Below are positions 63,663 to 64,000 of a stretch of DNA of 64,000 nt, in pieces. Source of the DNA: Nodularia sphaerocarpa UHCC 0038. GTDB taxonomy: Bacteria; Cyanobacteriota; Cyanobacteriia; Cyanobacteriales; Nostocaceae. Each line of letters opens with the position of its first letter. The stretch's first letter is position 1. A model generated the notes under the pieces. That model ran no database searches and was not told the origin of the DNA. It saw only the letters and a list, made by a program, of their open reading frames with translations. The DNA lies in the NCBI RefSeq assembly GCF_022376295.1, contig NZ_CP060140.1, positions 810,356 to 874,355 on the forward strand, written 5' to 3'. Position numbers and translations under genes: made by a program.

Positions 63663-64000
63663 ATGGCTGTTGTTCGTAAATCAGCTGTTTCCACAACAGG
63701 TAATTGGTTCCGGCGCAATTCTACCCCATCGGTGGAGAAGCAGCGCTCCATGCCTCTAGGATCAAACCTTGAGAGTACATCTGCAAGTGTAGATGTACCT
63801 TTGCCAGTATCCTCAAAAAGACAACGGCGTTCTGCAAAAAAGTTAGCGGTTTCTGCCACCAACAGATTGCCAGAGTTAGCTAAACAACCAGTTTCCCACC
63901 TCAAAAGTCAGTCAAATACAATAACGCCGAAAAATCAGAAGTCAGGCGAAGCTAGTCAACCTGTGATGTCTACTTCTGGAGCCGCACCTTTTTGGTTACT
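63663..64000 (+). CDS. Start of a gene cut by the window edge, possibly FtsL-like
   Basis: An open frame from ATG 63663 (MAVVRKSAVSTTGNWFRRN) continues to the last base with 112 codons, basic and Ser/Thr/Pro-rich, ending GAAPFWLL at the edge where a hydrophobic segment seems to begin. This layout (basic disordered N-terminus and one membrane helix) resembles the cyanobacterial FtsL-like protein that precedes penicillin-binding protein 2 genes. The gene is incomplete, so the assignment is tentative. Confidence 0.5.
   Translation, partial: MAVVRKSAVSTTGNWFRRNSTPSVEKQRSMPLGSNLESTSASVDVPLPVSSKRQRRSAKKLAVSATNRLPELAKQPVSHLKSQSNTITPKNQKSGEASQPVMSTSGAAPFWL

Overview
The window is chromosomal DNA of a filamentous, heterocyst-type cyanobacterium (Nostoc/Anabaena/Nodularia-like). 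Reasons: many HIP1 octamers (GCGATCGC), heptanucleotide tandem repeats (CCCCACT, AAAATCT, CATTGGT/CATTAGT), ntcA beside fabI, lexA beside argF, a yqgF-like gene with a DUF3084 partner, AMIN-domain TonB receptors, and many small palindromic mobile repeats. The genus is an inference from gene content.

Layout. (1) 1-6235: part of a DNA phosphorothioation (Dnd) modification/restriction locus. A DndB-like DGQHR protein is on +; converging on it from - are dnd-associated protein 4, DndD, a 62-codon ORF coupled to dndD, and a phosphorothioation-linked restriction helicase. dndA, dndC and dndE are not visible and may lie to the left. (2) 6377-14275: lexA with a LexA box, argF, tRNA-Thr(UGU), an MFS exporter, a TPR protein, acs, and a 2OG-Fe(II) oxygenase broken by one extra A. 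(3) 14739-19300: four uncharacterised genes in two tightly coupled pairs, including a P-loop ATPase overlapping a kinesin-light-chain-type TPR protein. This is the best candidate here for an undescribed system. (4) 19478-44268: mostly core genes: terC-like, ndk, speA, sugar nucleotidyltransferase, scpA, pnp, GNAT, SNF2/SWIM pair, argB, DUF3153, pdxH, DUF3146, yqgF-like/DUF3084, ntcA, fabI, hisB, an ABC ATPase, a LuxR regulator and DUF3386. (5) 44568-58694: an iron-siderophore region. One block looks functional (AraC regulator; TonB receptor-FecB-sucrase/ferredoxin operon). The adjacent block is decaying: a frameshifted AraC gene, a TonB receptor reduced to its two ends, an intact FecB, a DUF1636 protein, a heterodimer-like ABC exporter pair, and an AraC gene with an internal deletion. 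(6) 59016-64000: glgB, a small membrane protein, a GST, a small lipoprotein, and the start of a gene cut by the window edge.

The most notable sequence-level results concern mobile repeats. A 143-bp element with CTTTTCACG/CGTGAAAAG ends and a 13-bp target duplication sits in frame in the TonB receptor gene and adds exactly 52 codons. A second copy at 50740-51015 has a 12-bp target duplication and is itself split by another element whose 6-bp duplication is confirmed by the undisrupted first copy. Further elements with terminal inverted repeats lie at 14507, 16132, 28790, 35929, 58801 and 63440.

All family assignments come from reading the translated sequence and remembered family features; no database search was run.
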